From assembly GCA_905215625.1 (NCBI GenBank), contig CAJMQQ010000011.1, positions 1 through 58,558 on the forward strand: a stretch of 58,558 nucleotides of DNA. The letters are read 5' to 3'. Position numbers and translations under genes: made by a program. Shown in pieces: positions 9,144 to 16,596 of this stretch; position 1 is the first letter of the stretch, and each line of letters opens with the position of its first letter. Below the pieces are notes generated by a model. The model was not told where the DNA came from, searched no databases, and saw nothing but the letters and a program-made list of their open reading frames with translations. This DNA is from an uncultured bacterium. GTDB lineage: Bacteria > Bacillota > Clostridia > Lachnospirales > Lachnospiraceae.

Positions 9144-10097
9144 TCAATATCCTTCTTTCTTAAACAGCAGCAGATAGAGGAAATAAATTCCTCCGCCGAT
9201 GGTAATAAAGGTGCTGATTGGAACTGCAAAAGAAAAAATATGCTCCATCACCAGCTGTCCTCCAATAATTGCCAGCATTCCCATCAAGGCTGATCCCACT
9301 ATCAGATGGATATGGCGGTAAGTTTTCAGCATCTGCCTTGCAAGGTTGGCAATAATAAGTCCCAGAAAAGACACAGGGCCGACCATTGCCGTCGCGATGG
9401 CAATACAAAGAACCACTCCAAGCAGCAGCCGGCGGATCGTTTGGTCATAATCCACTCCCAGATTCACTGCCTGATCCTTTCCCAAGGTAATCACGTCCAA
9501 CAGCATCAGATCCTTCCTTAAGCATATTGCCAGGGATACCAGAAGAATCAGGGACAGCACAATGATTTCGGAATTAACATTATTGAAATCTGCTACCAGC
9601 GTCGTTAAAAGGGCGTCGTATTCATTTGGTTCCATAATCCGTACCAGAGTGGACTGGATACTTCCAAAAAAGGAAGACAGCACCGTTCCAATCAAAAGGA
9701 CATAAAGGACATTATGGTTGGTCTTCTGAAACAGATACCAGTAAATAAAGGTTGCTGTCCCCGCCATAATCACCAGGTCAATGAGAAACGCCAAATTGGC
9801 ATTGACGGCCAGCGCGTTTCCGGAACCAACGCAGAATACCACTGCCGTATGAATCAGGGAATACATAGAATTCATTCCCAAAAGACAAGGCGTTACAATC
9901 CGGTTATTAATAACCGACTGAAATACTATCGATGCGCCTCCAATGGCAAAAGCTGCTATCAGCATAACTGCCAGCGTCGGGATTCTCAGCTTCATAACAA
10001 AATGGAACAATTTCGGATTGTACATTTTGGAATCTATAAACAGATATGCCACAGCCGCCCCGGCCACAATAATTGTCAGCGCTGCCAGTTTTTTCAT
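9144..10097 (-). CDS. Ferric-siderophore ABC importer, permease 2
   Basis: This is a FecCD-type permease of 317 residues with many hydrophobic segments. Family landmarks include RIPTLAVMLIAAFAIGGASI near the N-terminus, the ATPase-contacting region FLGLIIANLARQML, and a final segment ending YLLLFKKEGY. The start at 10097 was chosen because AGGGG lies a few bases upstream. The open frame continues upstream but that part overlaps the preceding permease gene. With the upstream permease it should form the heterodimeric membrane channel. Confidence 0.9.
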   Translation of the reverse strand: MKKLAALTIIVAGAAVAYLFIDSKMYNPKLFHFVMKLRIPTLAVMLIAAFAIGGASIVFQSVINNRIVTPCLLGMNSMYSLIHTAVVFCVGSGNALAVNANLAFLIDLVIMAGTATFIYWYLFQKTNHNVLYVLLIGTVLSSFFGSIQSTLVRIMEPNEYDALLTTLVADFNNVNSEIIVLSLILLVSLAICLRKDLMLLDVITLGKDQAVNLGVDYDQTIRRLLLGVVLCIAIATAMVGPVSFLGLIIANLARQMLKTYRHIHLIVGSALMGMLAIIGGQLVMEHIFSFAVPISTFITIGGGIYFLYLLLFKKEGY

Positions 10098-10119
10098 GTT
10101 TCCCCTATATCGCTTCGTC

Positions 10120-11151
10120 TCAGCCACAGCAGCTGCCCTCCTTTCCACGCACCAGCCGGATTGCCTTTCTGCCATTTTTCAGTTTATACAGCAAAAGGCC
10201 GATAAAAAGAATACTGCCTGCAATTCCAATAATCAGTTCTATTGGCAATTCATACGGCATAATCACCGACCTGGCAATCATATCTGCTCCCAGAACAAAA
10301 ATGGCTCCTAAAAGCGCTGTATCTGCCAACGTTCCCCTTATCTTGTCGCCTCGGAACATGGCGACGATATTAGGAATTAAAAGGCCGATATAAGAAATGG
10401 ATCCTACAACGGTTACCACGCTGGCGGTTATCATGGCCGCAATGGTCAGTCCCAGAAATAAAACCAGTTTATAATTGACTCCCAGGTTGTTGGAAAAATC
10501 TTCCCCCATTCCTGCAATGTTAAAGTGGTTGGCATAGAGGAATGCCACTGCCACCAAAGGCGCCGACAGATAAACCAGCTCATAATTGCCCTTTATAACC
10601 AAGGAAAAGGATCCTACCAGAAACGAGGACAGCTGCTGGGTTACCTCATATTTGTATGCCAGGAAATTGGTAACGCCTCCAATTACATTGCCAAACATGA
10701 TTCCTACTAATGGGACCATAACCGCATCTTTCAGTTTGATTTTCTGGATGAACCATACAAAAACCCATGTTCCCGCAATGGCTGTTGAAAAAGAAAACAG
10801 GGTTTTCCCCCACATTCCCATATTAGGCATAAAAAGAAGAGATAAGAGAATCCCGAACTGGGCTGCTGAAATCGTAGCTCCAGTTGTCGGTGAAACAAAT
10901 TTGTTCATGCAGAGCTGCTGCATAATCAATCCAGCAATGCTCATTCCCGCTCCAGTACAGAAAATTGCCAGAAGCCTCGGAATCCTGGATAACAGAAATA
11001 CCTTTCGTTCCATAGTATCTCCGCCATTAAAAAGTTCTGACGCTGGAATATCAATCACGCCAATAAATAGAGAAATTCCCGAAAGCACCAGCAAAATTAT
11101 GCTTAACACTGCAGTATCAAACCAGCTTTGACGATACAATCGTTCTAACAT
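10120..11151 (-). CDS. Ferric-siderophore ABC importer, permease 1
   Basis: This FecCD-type permease has 343 residues from the ATG at 11151. Landmarks are RIPRLLAIFCTGAGMSIAGL, the substrate-gate region VSPTTGATISAAQFG, and SYIGLLIPNIVAMF near the ATPase contact. The frame stays open to a GTG at 11202. That GTG has no ribosome binding site and lies inside the palindrome at 11191-11206, so the ATG with AAAGGA about 12 bases upstream is preferred. It is the first gene of the importer operon and is preceded by a TATAAT-type -10, the DtxR-like palindrome and three 19-bp repeats. Confidence 0.85.
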   Translation of the reverse strand: MLERLYRQSWFDTAVLSIILLVLSGISLFIGVIDIPASELFNGGDTMERKVFLLSRIPRLLAIFCTGAGMSIAGLIMQQLCMNKFVSPTTGATISAAQFGILLSLLFMPNMGMWGKTLFSFSTAIAGTWVFVWFIQKIKLKDAVMVPLVGIMFGNVIGGVTNFLAYKYEVTQQLSSFLVGSFSLVIKGNYELVYLSAPLVAVAFLYANHFNIAGMGEDFSNNLGVNYKLVLFLGLTIAAMITASVVTVVGSISYIGLLIPNIVAMFRGDKIRGTLADTALLGAIFVLGADMIARSVIMPYELPIELIIGIAGSILFIGLLLYKLKNGRKAIRLVRGKEGSCCG

Positions 11152-11190
11152 ACCGTAATCATGTCCTTTCTTTCGTTCGTTTACATCGTC

Positions 11191-11206
11191 GTTAGTTTCC
11201 ACTAAC
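11191..11206. promoter_or_regulatory. DtxR-like palindrome at importer leader
   Basis: GTTAGT-TTCC-ACTAAC is a perfect inverted repeat between the importer promoter and its first gene. It resembles the TTAGGTTAG-type boxes bound by DtxR/IdeR/MntR iron or manganese repressors. It shares the core TTAGTTT-NNN-CTAACTC with a second site upstream of the AraC gene. Binding by such a repressor is inferred. Confidence 0.5.
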
Positions 11207-11248
11207 TCATGATGAAAAAGAAGGCCGCCTTACTTCTTAGACGGCTCG

Positions 11249-11254
11249 ATTATA
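11249..11254 (-). promoter_or_regulatory. Candidate -10 of the siderophore importer operon
   Basis: On the minus strand TATAAT lies here, about 98 bases upstream of the chosen start, within TGGTAATATAAT. No good -35 is present at 17 bp, which fits a promoter that needs an activator such as the adjacent AraC protein. Confidence 0.5.
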
Positions 11255-11319
11255 TTACCATGTTAAACGCTTTCCCTCCACTCCAAGGGAACAGAAAAAA
11301 ACTCCAATCGGCTACTATG

Positions 11320-11376
11320 TTTTTCTCTATTTGTTCATTTTTTCTCTATTTGTTCATTTTTTCTCTATTTGTTCAT
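11320..11376. repeat. Three perfect tandem 19-bp repeats (candidate AraC operator)
   Basis: The unit TTTTTCTCTATTTGTTCAT occurs three times without a mismatch at 11320-11338, 11339-11357 and 11358-11376. The block begins eight bases beyond the AraC stop codon and lies about 65-125 bp upstream of the importer -10. The 19-bp period is close to two helical turns, and AraC-family activators of siderophore genes bind repeats of about this size. The array is too short and lacks spacers to be CRISPR. Activator binding is inferred from position. Confidence 0.75.
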
Positions 11377-11383
11377 TTCCACT

Positions 11384-12313
11384 CTATCGGTTTAGCCGGC
11401 TGCGACGCCGGTATCCAGTCGGTGTTTCTCCCATCACTTTACGGAAGGCTGCGGCGAATTTGCTTCCATTTTCGTATCCATGTTCATTGGCAATCGTCAG
11501 AATCGATTTTTCTGTTTCTGCCAGTTCAAACGCTGCCTGCTGCATCTTCTGGGCGCGAATATACTCGTATACAGAAAGTCCGTATACGCCCCGAAATGCA
11601 TTCTGCAGATGGCTTTTGGAAATCCCAAAGGTTTCTGCCAGTTCTGTTACCGTACATTCCCTGTCAGTCTGGTTTCTCAGATAAGCGGCTGCTTTCTCCG
11701 CAAACTCTACCTGGGTCTGGGACAGCGATACCGCAGATACCTTATTTTCTTCTGGATCAATTCCGCTGAGAACCAGCAGCAGCTCCAATATTTTAATCTT
11801 CAAAAATCCCTTTTTATATTGTTCCGGAATAGAGTACAATTCATCAAAAATATGTTCTACATACGGCTTTTTTCGGACTACAAAGCTGCCTTTCCCACCG
11901 CAGAGACGTTCTGCCACTAAAAGCGGTGAGACATTAACGTCCTTCAGAAAACAGGACACGCATTTGGGCGCAATACCAGTATGAATCCGTATAGTAATTC
12001 CATGATAATGGCACTGTGGAAATTTCAATTCCAGTTCTTCCTCTTTCCGCACAGTTACAGATAAATCTCCTGGCTTCAAGTAAAAAAATCCGCCCTGAAA
12101 ATGCTGTTCAATTCTACCTTGCTGGCAGTGCCGGATTTCTATTATTGTATCTTTTTCCGGCGTTTCCAGTTTTCTCCTGTCCATATGTACGGTATGGTAT
12201 GCCAGTTCAATCCCAGGAAATACCTGGTGCAGGTGCATCTGTGCAGTTCCGGTTTTATTTTCATAAATATAGACGGTTTCCTCTTCTGAAAGAGTTTTCG
12301 TCGTTACCTTCAT
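11384..12313 (-). CDS. AraC-family transcriptional regulator of siderophore uptake
   Basis: The 309-residue protein has an N-terminal cupin-like sensing region (a FYLKPGDLSVT strand pair at about 77-87) and a C-terminal AraC DNA-binding domain from about 215. Its first helix-turn-helix is around VTELAETFGISKSHL and the second around ILTIANEHGYENGSKF. It ends in the usual GYRRRS tail. The closest functional parallels are the PchR/YbtA-like activators that sense an iron-siderophore and switch on its importer. The gene lies directly upstream of the importer on the same strand, separated by the 19-bp repeat array and a promoter. A second DtxR-like palindrome lies about 55 bp upstream of its start. 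Confidence 0.85.
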   Translation of the reverse strand: MKVTTKTLSEEETVYIYENKTGTAQMHLHQVFPGIELAYHTVHMDRRKLETPEKDTIIEIRHCQQGRIEQHFQGGFFYLKPGDLSVTVRKEEELELKFPQCHYHGITIRIHTGIAPKCVSCFLKDVNVSPLLVAERLCGGKGSFVVRKKPYVEHIFDELYSIPEQYKKGFLKIKILELLLVLSGIDPEENKVSAVSLSQTQVEFAEKAAAYLRNQTDRECTVTELAETFGISKSHLQNAFRGVYGLSVYEYIRAQKMQQAAFELAETEKSILTIANEHGYENGSKFAAAFRKVMGETPTGYRRRSRLNR

Positions 12314-12367
12314 AAATTCTTCCTTCCTTTGTTCTGTTCAGTCCTCTGGTTATTCCATCTTGTTGAT

Positions 12368-12383
12368 TAGTTTTGGCTAACTC
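12368..12383. promoter_or_regulatory. DtxR-like palindrome upstream of AraC gene
   Basis: TTAGTTTTGGCTAACT is an imperfect inverted repeat that matches the site at 11191-11206 in 15 of 20 aligned positions including flanks. Its place between the AraC start and spoIIID suggests a metal-dependent repressor controls the AraC gene as well as the importer. This is inferred from similarity between the two sites. Confidence 0.45.
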
Positions 12384-12518
12384 GTAAATTTAAAAAATGG
12401 CGGCAATTTTGCCTCCGCAGTGTGTTATCATAACATACTTTTTCTCTTTTGTACATATTTGTACATATGCGCCATCTCTTCTGCATAAGTTGTAAAAAAC
12501 ATTTTCAGGGGTAAACCC

Positions 12519-12797
12519 ATGAAGGAATACATCGAAGAGCGCGCAGTCGCCATTGCCAATTACATCATCGACCACAATGCCACCGTCCGGCAAACGGCGA
12601 AGAAATTTGGAATCAGCAAGTCGACGGTGCATAAAGACGTAACTGAACGCCTCTGCCATATCAATCCAGGACTGGCCGCACAGGCCAGAGTCGTATTAGA
12701 TGTAAATAAATCCGAACGCCACATCCGGGGCGGACTGGCCACCCGCGAAAAATATCAGCACAGACTGGCAATCTGCAGCAAAGGCGATGAAGATTAA
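12519..12797 (+). CDS. spoIIID: Sporulation transcriptional regulator SpoIIID
   Basis: SpoIIID is a small DNA-binding protein made in the mother cell under sigma-E. It activates or represses many sporulation genes and leads to sigma-K. The 92-residue product has the family's highly conserved core: MKEYIEERAVAIANYI at the start, the helix-turn-helix ATVRQTAKKFGISKSTV at 22-38, and LDVNKSERHIRGG at about 66-78. AGGGG lies 7 bases upstream of the ATG. It is the only plus-strand housekeeping gene in this part. Its last 14 codons (12755-12797) are duplicated with one mismatch at 16843-16885, on the far side of a defence cassette. The gene still reads through intact, so the insertion replaced or preserved its tail. 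Confidence 0.95.
   Translation: MKEYIEERAVAIANYIIDHNATVRQTAKKFGISKSTVHKDVTERLCHINPGLAAQARVVLDVNKSERHIRGGLATREKYQHRLAICSKGDED
12755..12797 (+). repeat. Direct repeat copy A: 3' end of spoIIID
   Basis: These 43 bp encode the C-terminal residues QHRLAICSKGDED plus stop. They recur at 16843-16885 with a single A/G difference (42 of 43 identical). The two copies are 4,088 bp apart and bracket the defence genes, like the attL and attR of an element that integrates into the 3' end of a gene and restores it. Confidence 0.85.
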
Positions 12798-12811
12798 CCA
12801 AAACTACTATG

Positions 12812-12930
12812 AAAAAATCTCTGTAAATAAGATTCCTCTATGATAATGAAGGGTGAGAAGCTGGAAATTTAGGCTTGTCACCCTTGTTTTATATATAACA
12901 GCTGCTAATATCTATGTCAAGAGCGGGTAA
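12812..12930 (+). mobile_element. Remnant of an IS256-type element end
   Basis: This segment aligns with the 3' end of the complete IS256 element at 16938-17060. Both read CTGTAAAT, a short gap, then CTATGATAATGA, a hairpin, GTTTTATATA-AACAGC and TATGTCAAGAGC. The sequences between these blocks differ, so it is a diverged copy rather than a recent duplicate. The transposase gene that should follow is missing. Confidence 0.6.
12849..12885 (+). terminator. Hairpin terminator after spoIIID
   Basis: AAGGGTGA and TCACCCTT pair in an 8-bp stem followed by GTTTTATAT. It can end spoIIID transcription and lies within the IS256-type remnant. A second perfect 12-bp inverted repeat (ATCTATGTCAAG / CTTGACATAGAT) follows at 12910-12943. 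Confidence 0.65.
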
Positions 12931-13113
12931 ACTTGACATAGATTAAAGCTACGCTGAACGGTATTATCCCATTCAATACTGAAAGAAGAAAGAGGAAGCC
13001 CTTTCTCTGCTGAAAAAGTACAATCGGCTATTCAGGAAACCACAGCCGCATCGGATGATAACGAAGGAAATTTAAAATTACAAACGCATATACGAGATAT
13101 TTTCTCATATATA

Positions 13114-13142
13114 TTTACAAAAAATGTTTAAAGTGATATAAT
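13114..13142 (+). promoter_or_regulatory. Promoter of the defence operon
   Basis: TTTACA (13114-13119), a 17-bp spacer and TATAAT (13137-13142) form a near-consensus housekeeping promoter with an extended TG one base before the -10. It lies 33 bp upstream of the first defence gene and would give constitutive expression. Confidence 0.75.
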
Positions 13143-13174
13143 ATGAACTATAGACATTGGAGGTGGTAGATATT

Positions 13175-14401
13175 ATGTTATGCCAATTTACAGTTAAAAA
13201 TTTTAAAAGCATTAAAGAAGAAATGACTTTTGATATGCAGGCTGCTGCTATATCAGAGCACGAAGATAGGATAATCAAAGATACGGATGGAGAATTATAT
13301 TTACCAGTATCTGCTATTTATGGACCTAACGGTGGCGGTAAATCAAATGTGTTGGAAGCATTGCATATATTGGTAGCAAAAGTATTACGTCCCTTGTATG
13401 CAACTGATGATAGTAATGACCGCCCTTTTCAAATGAAAAAAATTTTGATAGAACCATTTGCTTTCGGAAAGAAAGAAAAAGAAGCTCCCACAGAGTTTGA
13501 ACTTTTCTTTCGTACAAAAACTACGGAATATCGGTATATTCTGATAGTAAAGAAAGATATTGTTCTGTATGAGAGATTGGATCGTGTAAAATTTGATACT
13601 GGCAGAAAATCTGCTCTTTTTGAACGTTCTGAAGAAGGAATTGAATTAAAAGGAGCATTTGCAAGGCTGAAAATTAGTGATGAGCTTTCCGAAACATTAA
13701 CACTGCTTTCTTATTTGGGAATTACCCATAAAAAGAATGAAGTGGTAAATGATATACTGAACTGGTTCGAATATGGAATTGATTTCTTGAATTATGGAAA
13801 TCCAATTCAGGAACTTGGGATGGCAATTGCAACTTCCGAAGATGTAAAAACTCTCTTTTTGGAAATGATTCAGGAAATGGATTTGGATATTGCAAACTTC
13901 AGGGTTGAAGAAAAAGAGAATGAAAGGATTGAGGTTTATACCAGGCACATTGTTGATGACTATGAATTTGAATTAAATTTATCTGAGGAATCCAGCGGTA
14001 CCAAAAAATTATTTGGGCTTCTGCCATTTATTGCGGAGAGTCTTGTTTCTGGAACGACACTGGTTATTGATGAATTAGATGCTAAAATTCATCCGGTACT
14101 GTTACGACACATTATTATGCTGTTCAACGATATGAAAATCAATCAACATGGAGCACAATTAATTTTTACATCCCATGATTTGTCTACAATGAACAGCGAG
14201 GTGTTCCGAAGAGACGAAATTTGGTTTGTTGCGAAAGGCAATCGCCAAAATTCAAAATTGTATTCTTTGGTTGAGTTTAAAAACGAAAAGGGTGAGTCTG
14301 TTCGTAAGGATGCCAAATTCGATAAGCAGTATCTGGAAGGCAAGTATGGCGCTGACCCATACCTCAGAAAAATTATAGATTGGGGGAAGGTCAATGCCTA
14401 A
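13175..14401 (+). CDS. RloA/AbiLi-like AAA ATPase of a phage-defence operon
   Basis: The 408-residue protein is an SMC/ABC-like ATPase of the OLD/AAA_21 type (COG1106). It opens with a beta strand FTVKNFKSIKEE, then Walker A GPNGGGKSN (50-58). A long insert follows, then an ABC-type signature region EESSGTKKLFGLLPF, Walker B TTLVIDELDAKIHP and the H-loop LIFTSHD. In Lactococcus AbiL and related loci such an ATPase pairs with an RloB-family protein and causes abortive infection. Here an RloB gene overlaps its 3' end by 8 bp. The ATG at 13175 follows GGAGGTGG; the frame is also open from a TTG at 13157. The gene is visibly AT-richer than its chromosomal neighbours, which suggests transfer. Confidence 0.85.
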   Translation: MLCQFTVKNFKSIKEEMTFDMQAAAISEHEDRIIKDTDGELYLPVSAIYGPNGGGKSNVLEALHILVAKVLRPLYATDDSNDRPFQMKKILIEPFAFGKKEKEAPTEFELFFRTKTTEYRYILIVKKDIVLYERLDRVKFDTGRKSALFERSEEGIELKGAFARLKISDELSETLTLLSYLGITHKKNEVVNDILNWFEYGIDFLNYGNPIQELGMAIATSEDVKTLFLEMIQEMDLDIANFRVEEKENERIEVYTRHIVDDYEFELNLSEESSGTKKLFGLLPFIAESLVSGTTLVIDELDAKIHPVLLRHIIMLFNDMKINQHGAQLIFTSHDLSTMNSEVFRRDEIWFVAKGNRQNSKLYSLVEFKNEKGESVRKDAKFDKQYLEGKYGADPYLRKIIDWGKVNA

Positions 14402-15092
14402 GAAAGCTGGAATGGAGGCGTGGAAGAAAAAACGCCGAAAGGAACATCTGGAAAAGAAAGAATTCCGATACTATATCTTCTGTGAAGGTCAGCAGACAGA
14501 ACCATCATACTTTGAAGGATTTAAGCGCTATATTGAAGACAATCCGATTTATCGTGATATGGTGCTGATAGAAATAGAACCATGTCAGGCTGAAACCATG
14601 CGTGTGATTGGAATGGCTGAGAAGTATGTAAAGAAAAACAAAATCGAGAAGGGACAGATTTGGTGTGTATACGATAAAGACAGTTTCCCGGCAAAAGACT
14701 TTAATGGTGTAGTGCAAAGGGCAGAATATTTAAATCAGCAAAATCCGGATGTGCAATATCATGCTGCATGGAGTAATGAATGCATTGAATTTTGGTTTCT
14801 TCTGCATTTTGCCTATTATACAGCGAATAATCACCGGACAGAGTATATTTCATTTTTGAATGATAAATTTCAGTCGCTTGGAATTGGAAAGTATCAGAAG
14901 AACATGAAAAATATCTTTGAGATTCTGATGGAAAAAGGTAACCCGAAGTTGGCCATTCGATATGCAAAACGTATCATTAAAGATGGACAAGGTAAAACGC
15001 CGACAGATATTGCTCCGGGAACGAAGGTTCATGAGTTGGTGGAGGAATTGGCGAAGTATTTGCCGGACAAGATACAAGATATGTTTGGATGA
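14394..15092 (+). CDS. RloB/AbiLii-like protein with TOPRIM-type motifs
   Basis: This 232-residue RloB-domain protein is the partner of the upstream ATPase. A basic N-terminus (KKAGMEAWKKKRRKEHLEKK) precedes IFCEGQQTEPSYF, whose Glu matches the TOPRIM-type acidic residue. WCVYDKDSF then supplies the Asp-x-Asp, and SNECIEFWFLLHF is the conserved helix of the family. TOPRIM proteins of this kind (also in OLD and PARIS systems) are thought to cut nucleic acid once released by the ATPase. The start overlaps the ATPase stop by 8 bp, with GGGGGAAGG upstream, so the two are translationally coupled. The product length of about 230 is normal for RloB. Confidence 0.85.
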   Translation: MPKKAGMEAWKKKRRKEHLEKKEFRYYIFCEGQQTEPSYFEGFKRYIEDNPIYRDMVLIEIEPCQAETMRVIGMAEKYVKKNKIEKGQIWCVYDKDSFPAKDFNGVVQRAEYLNQQNPDVQYHAAWSNECIEFWFLLHFAYYTANNHRTEYISFLNDKFQSLGIGKYQKNMKNIFEILMEKGNPKLAIRYAKRIIKDGQGKTPTDIAPGTKVHELVEELAKYLPDKIQDMFG

Positions 15093-15105
15093 AAGGGGTA
15101 ATATA

Positions 15106-15678
15106 TTGAAAGACATTAAGGTTTATTTTTCGGATTTTTTTGAGGTGGATGAAGATGTTATTGATGAATATGGTGCCGTAAATATATCACTGATTAATGA
15201 TTTGCCATTATTTATCGATCCATTTTTGCTATTTAATAGCGAAAACCCAGATTTTCAAGATATTCTTAAGGAAATGATTGATTATTTGCTGTTTTTACAA
15301 ATGCAGTCTAAACAAATACCAAAATTAAATTCTGGAATGAAAAAAGCGTGGTTTTCTTTTTCAGAAGTAAAGCAAACATGGTTAGGATTTAGCTTGTCAG
15401 GAAATGCAGGATGTGGAATGGGAAATGATTTCGCTAATAACTTATTTGAAGGGCTGAATTCTATATTTGAAAATTTTGGAAAAGAAAAAATTACAAAAGG
15501 TCATCATATGGAGAAGCTCTGTTTAATAAGTCCACATATTGGCCGTGATAAAATTAGTGACTTTACAACAAATTTTGCAAAACAATATTTACTGGAATAC
15601 ACACAGAAATTTGCCAGAACATACTTAGAATCGAAGCAATGTAAGGAATTCATGGTAGGAAAAGTCTGTTTTAATTGA
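15106..15678 (+). CDS. N-terminal part of third defence-operon gene, ended by in-frame TGA
   Basis: From a TTG at 15106 (AAAGGGG upstream) this frame codes 190 residues, beginning LKDIKVYFSDFFEVDEDV. I do not recognise a named domain here. It contains no membrane segments and is mainly helical with many Phe and Lys. The reading frame stops at TGA 15676-15678 and continues in the same frame without another stop for 306 codons. The next listed gene is therefore very likely the second half of one 496-residue protein. TGG to TGA (Trp to stop) is one possible single-base cause. It lies 13 bp after RloB and is probably co-transcribed. If translated alone it lacks the nuclease-like C-terminal half. 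Confidence 0.65.
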   Translation: MKDIKVYFSDFFEVDEDVIDEYGAVNISLINDLPLFIDPFLLFNSENPDFQDILKEMIDYLLFLQMQSKQIPKLNSGMKKAWFSFSEVKQTWLGFSLSGNAGCGMGNDFANNLFEGLNSIFENFGKEKITKGHHMEKLCLISPHIGRDKISDFTTNFAKQYLLEYTQKFARTYLESKQCKEFMVGKVCFN

Positions 15679-15693
15679 GAAACTACATCGTGG

Positions 15694-16596
15694 ATGGCAA
15701 AGAAATATTACTTACCGTGTCATGGTGGAGATTATGTATTGTTGACACCGAAGGCTATGCTTACGAGAGATGACACATTTATTAATCGAACTGATATGAT
15801 ACGAAATTTGCAAGAAATTGCGCCTTCTATTTCAGATGATGCGTTACGATTTGAACTTGAAATATATTTTAGAGAGGTATTATCTAAAAAGAAAAAGGAG
15901 ATGAGTCAAACTGAAAAAGATGACGCAGTAACTAGAATTATTAAACAGCATCCAGAACTCATCGATTATTATGTTAAGTATAAGGAAGATAAACAGGACG
16001 AGGCTACTTCTATCAGTAAAGAAAGAGTGAAAGAGGTAGAGTTGCTGTTTAACCATCAGATATCTCAGCTGATTACATTATTAAATGAAAAGAGTGAGTT
16101 TTATCACATTATTCCAGATGCGTATGAGGAGGCAAAGCAGAGAGCTGAGTTTTTGAAGCATGTAATAGAGGATCAAGATGGATATAAGTTATTTTATGCA
16201 AATGGAAAGCCGATTAAACGTGAATCTGATTTGCAGGTAATATACCGTTTGGTATGGTATGGTTCTCCGTTAGATGTAAACCGAGAAGTTAATAATGGTA
16301 GAGGTCCCGTTGATTATAAAATTTCTTTTGGAAAGAAAGATGCAGCATTGGTTGAATTTAAATTGGCATCAAATTCGAAATTGAAACAAAATTTAGCAAA
16401 ACAGGTTGAAGTTTATAAATCTGCTTCTGAAACAAAGCGTGCTATTAAAGTGATATTGTATTTTTCAGAAAAAGAATATGAAAAATTATGTGCGATATTG
16501 AATGATTTGGGACTAGCAGAATGTGAAGATATCATCTTGATTGATGCCAGAGACGATAATAAAGAATCGACGTCTAATGTGAAGATTACAGATTGA
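15694..16596 (+). CDS. C-terminal PD-(D/E)XK nuclease-like part of third defence-operon gene
   Basis: The 300-residue frame starts MAKKYYLPCHGGDYVLLTPK, five codons after the TGA that ends the preceding frame and in the same phase. There is no convincing ribosome binding site before this ATG, which supports a split gene. The C-terminal region has the layout of a PD-(D/E)XK nuclease: RGPVDYKISF supplies the Asp, ALVEFKLAS supplies the Glu-x-Lys 12-14 residues later, and LAKQVEVY is the usual Gln helix. This suggests a DNA-cutting or DNA-binding effector added to the RloA/RloB pair. Function is inferred. Whether the product is made depends on read-through or internal initiation. Confidence 0.65.
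   Translation: MAKKYYLPCHGGDYVLLTPKAMLTRDDTFINRTDMIRNLQEIAPSISDDALRFELEIYFREVLSKKKKEMSQTEKDDAVTRIIKQHPELIDYYVKYKEDKQDEATSISKERVKEVELLFNHQISQLITLLNEKSEFYHIIPDAYEEAKQRAEFLKHVIEDQDGYKLFYANGKPIKRESDLQVIYRLVWYGSPLDVNREVNNGRGPVDYKISFGKKDAALVEFKLASNSKLKQNLAKQVEVYKSASETKRAIKVILYFSEKEYEKLCAILNDLGLAECEDIILIDARDDNKESTSNVKITD

Larger units (their letters stand above)
12798..13113. other. Non-coding junction with decayed sequence
   Basis: Besides the IS256-type end and hairpins listed separately, this stretch holds a 29-codon open fragment (12989-13075, reading KEEALSLLKKYNRL then FRKPQPHRM) without a start codon. Another frame is open to 13130. Neither has a ribosome binding site and I do not recognise either. 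They look like remnants of a lost gene. Confidence 0.4.

Noticed and set aside
8562..9293. Long plus-strand frame of 243 codons
   Set aside because: It lies antisense to the ATPase and permease genes of the iron importer, has no recognisable domain and is a shadow frame.
11320..11376. CRISPR array
   Set aside because: Three 19-bp units are directly joined with no spacers and no cas genes are near; promoter-linked tandem repeats fit better.
12390..12742. Short minus-strand frames opposite spoIIID
   Set aside because: Antisense to a highly conserved gene and without ribosome binding sites.
15676..15678. Selenocysteine recoding at the TGA
   Set aside because: No clear SECIS-like hairpin follows the codon and the surrounding protein has no redox motif; a nonsense mutation is simpler.
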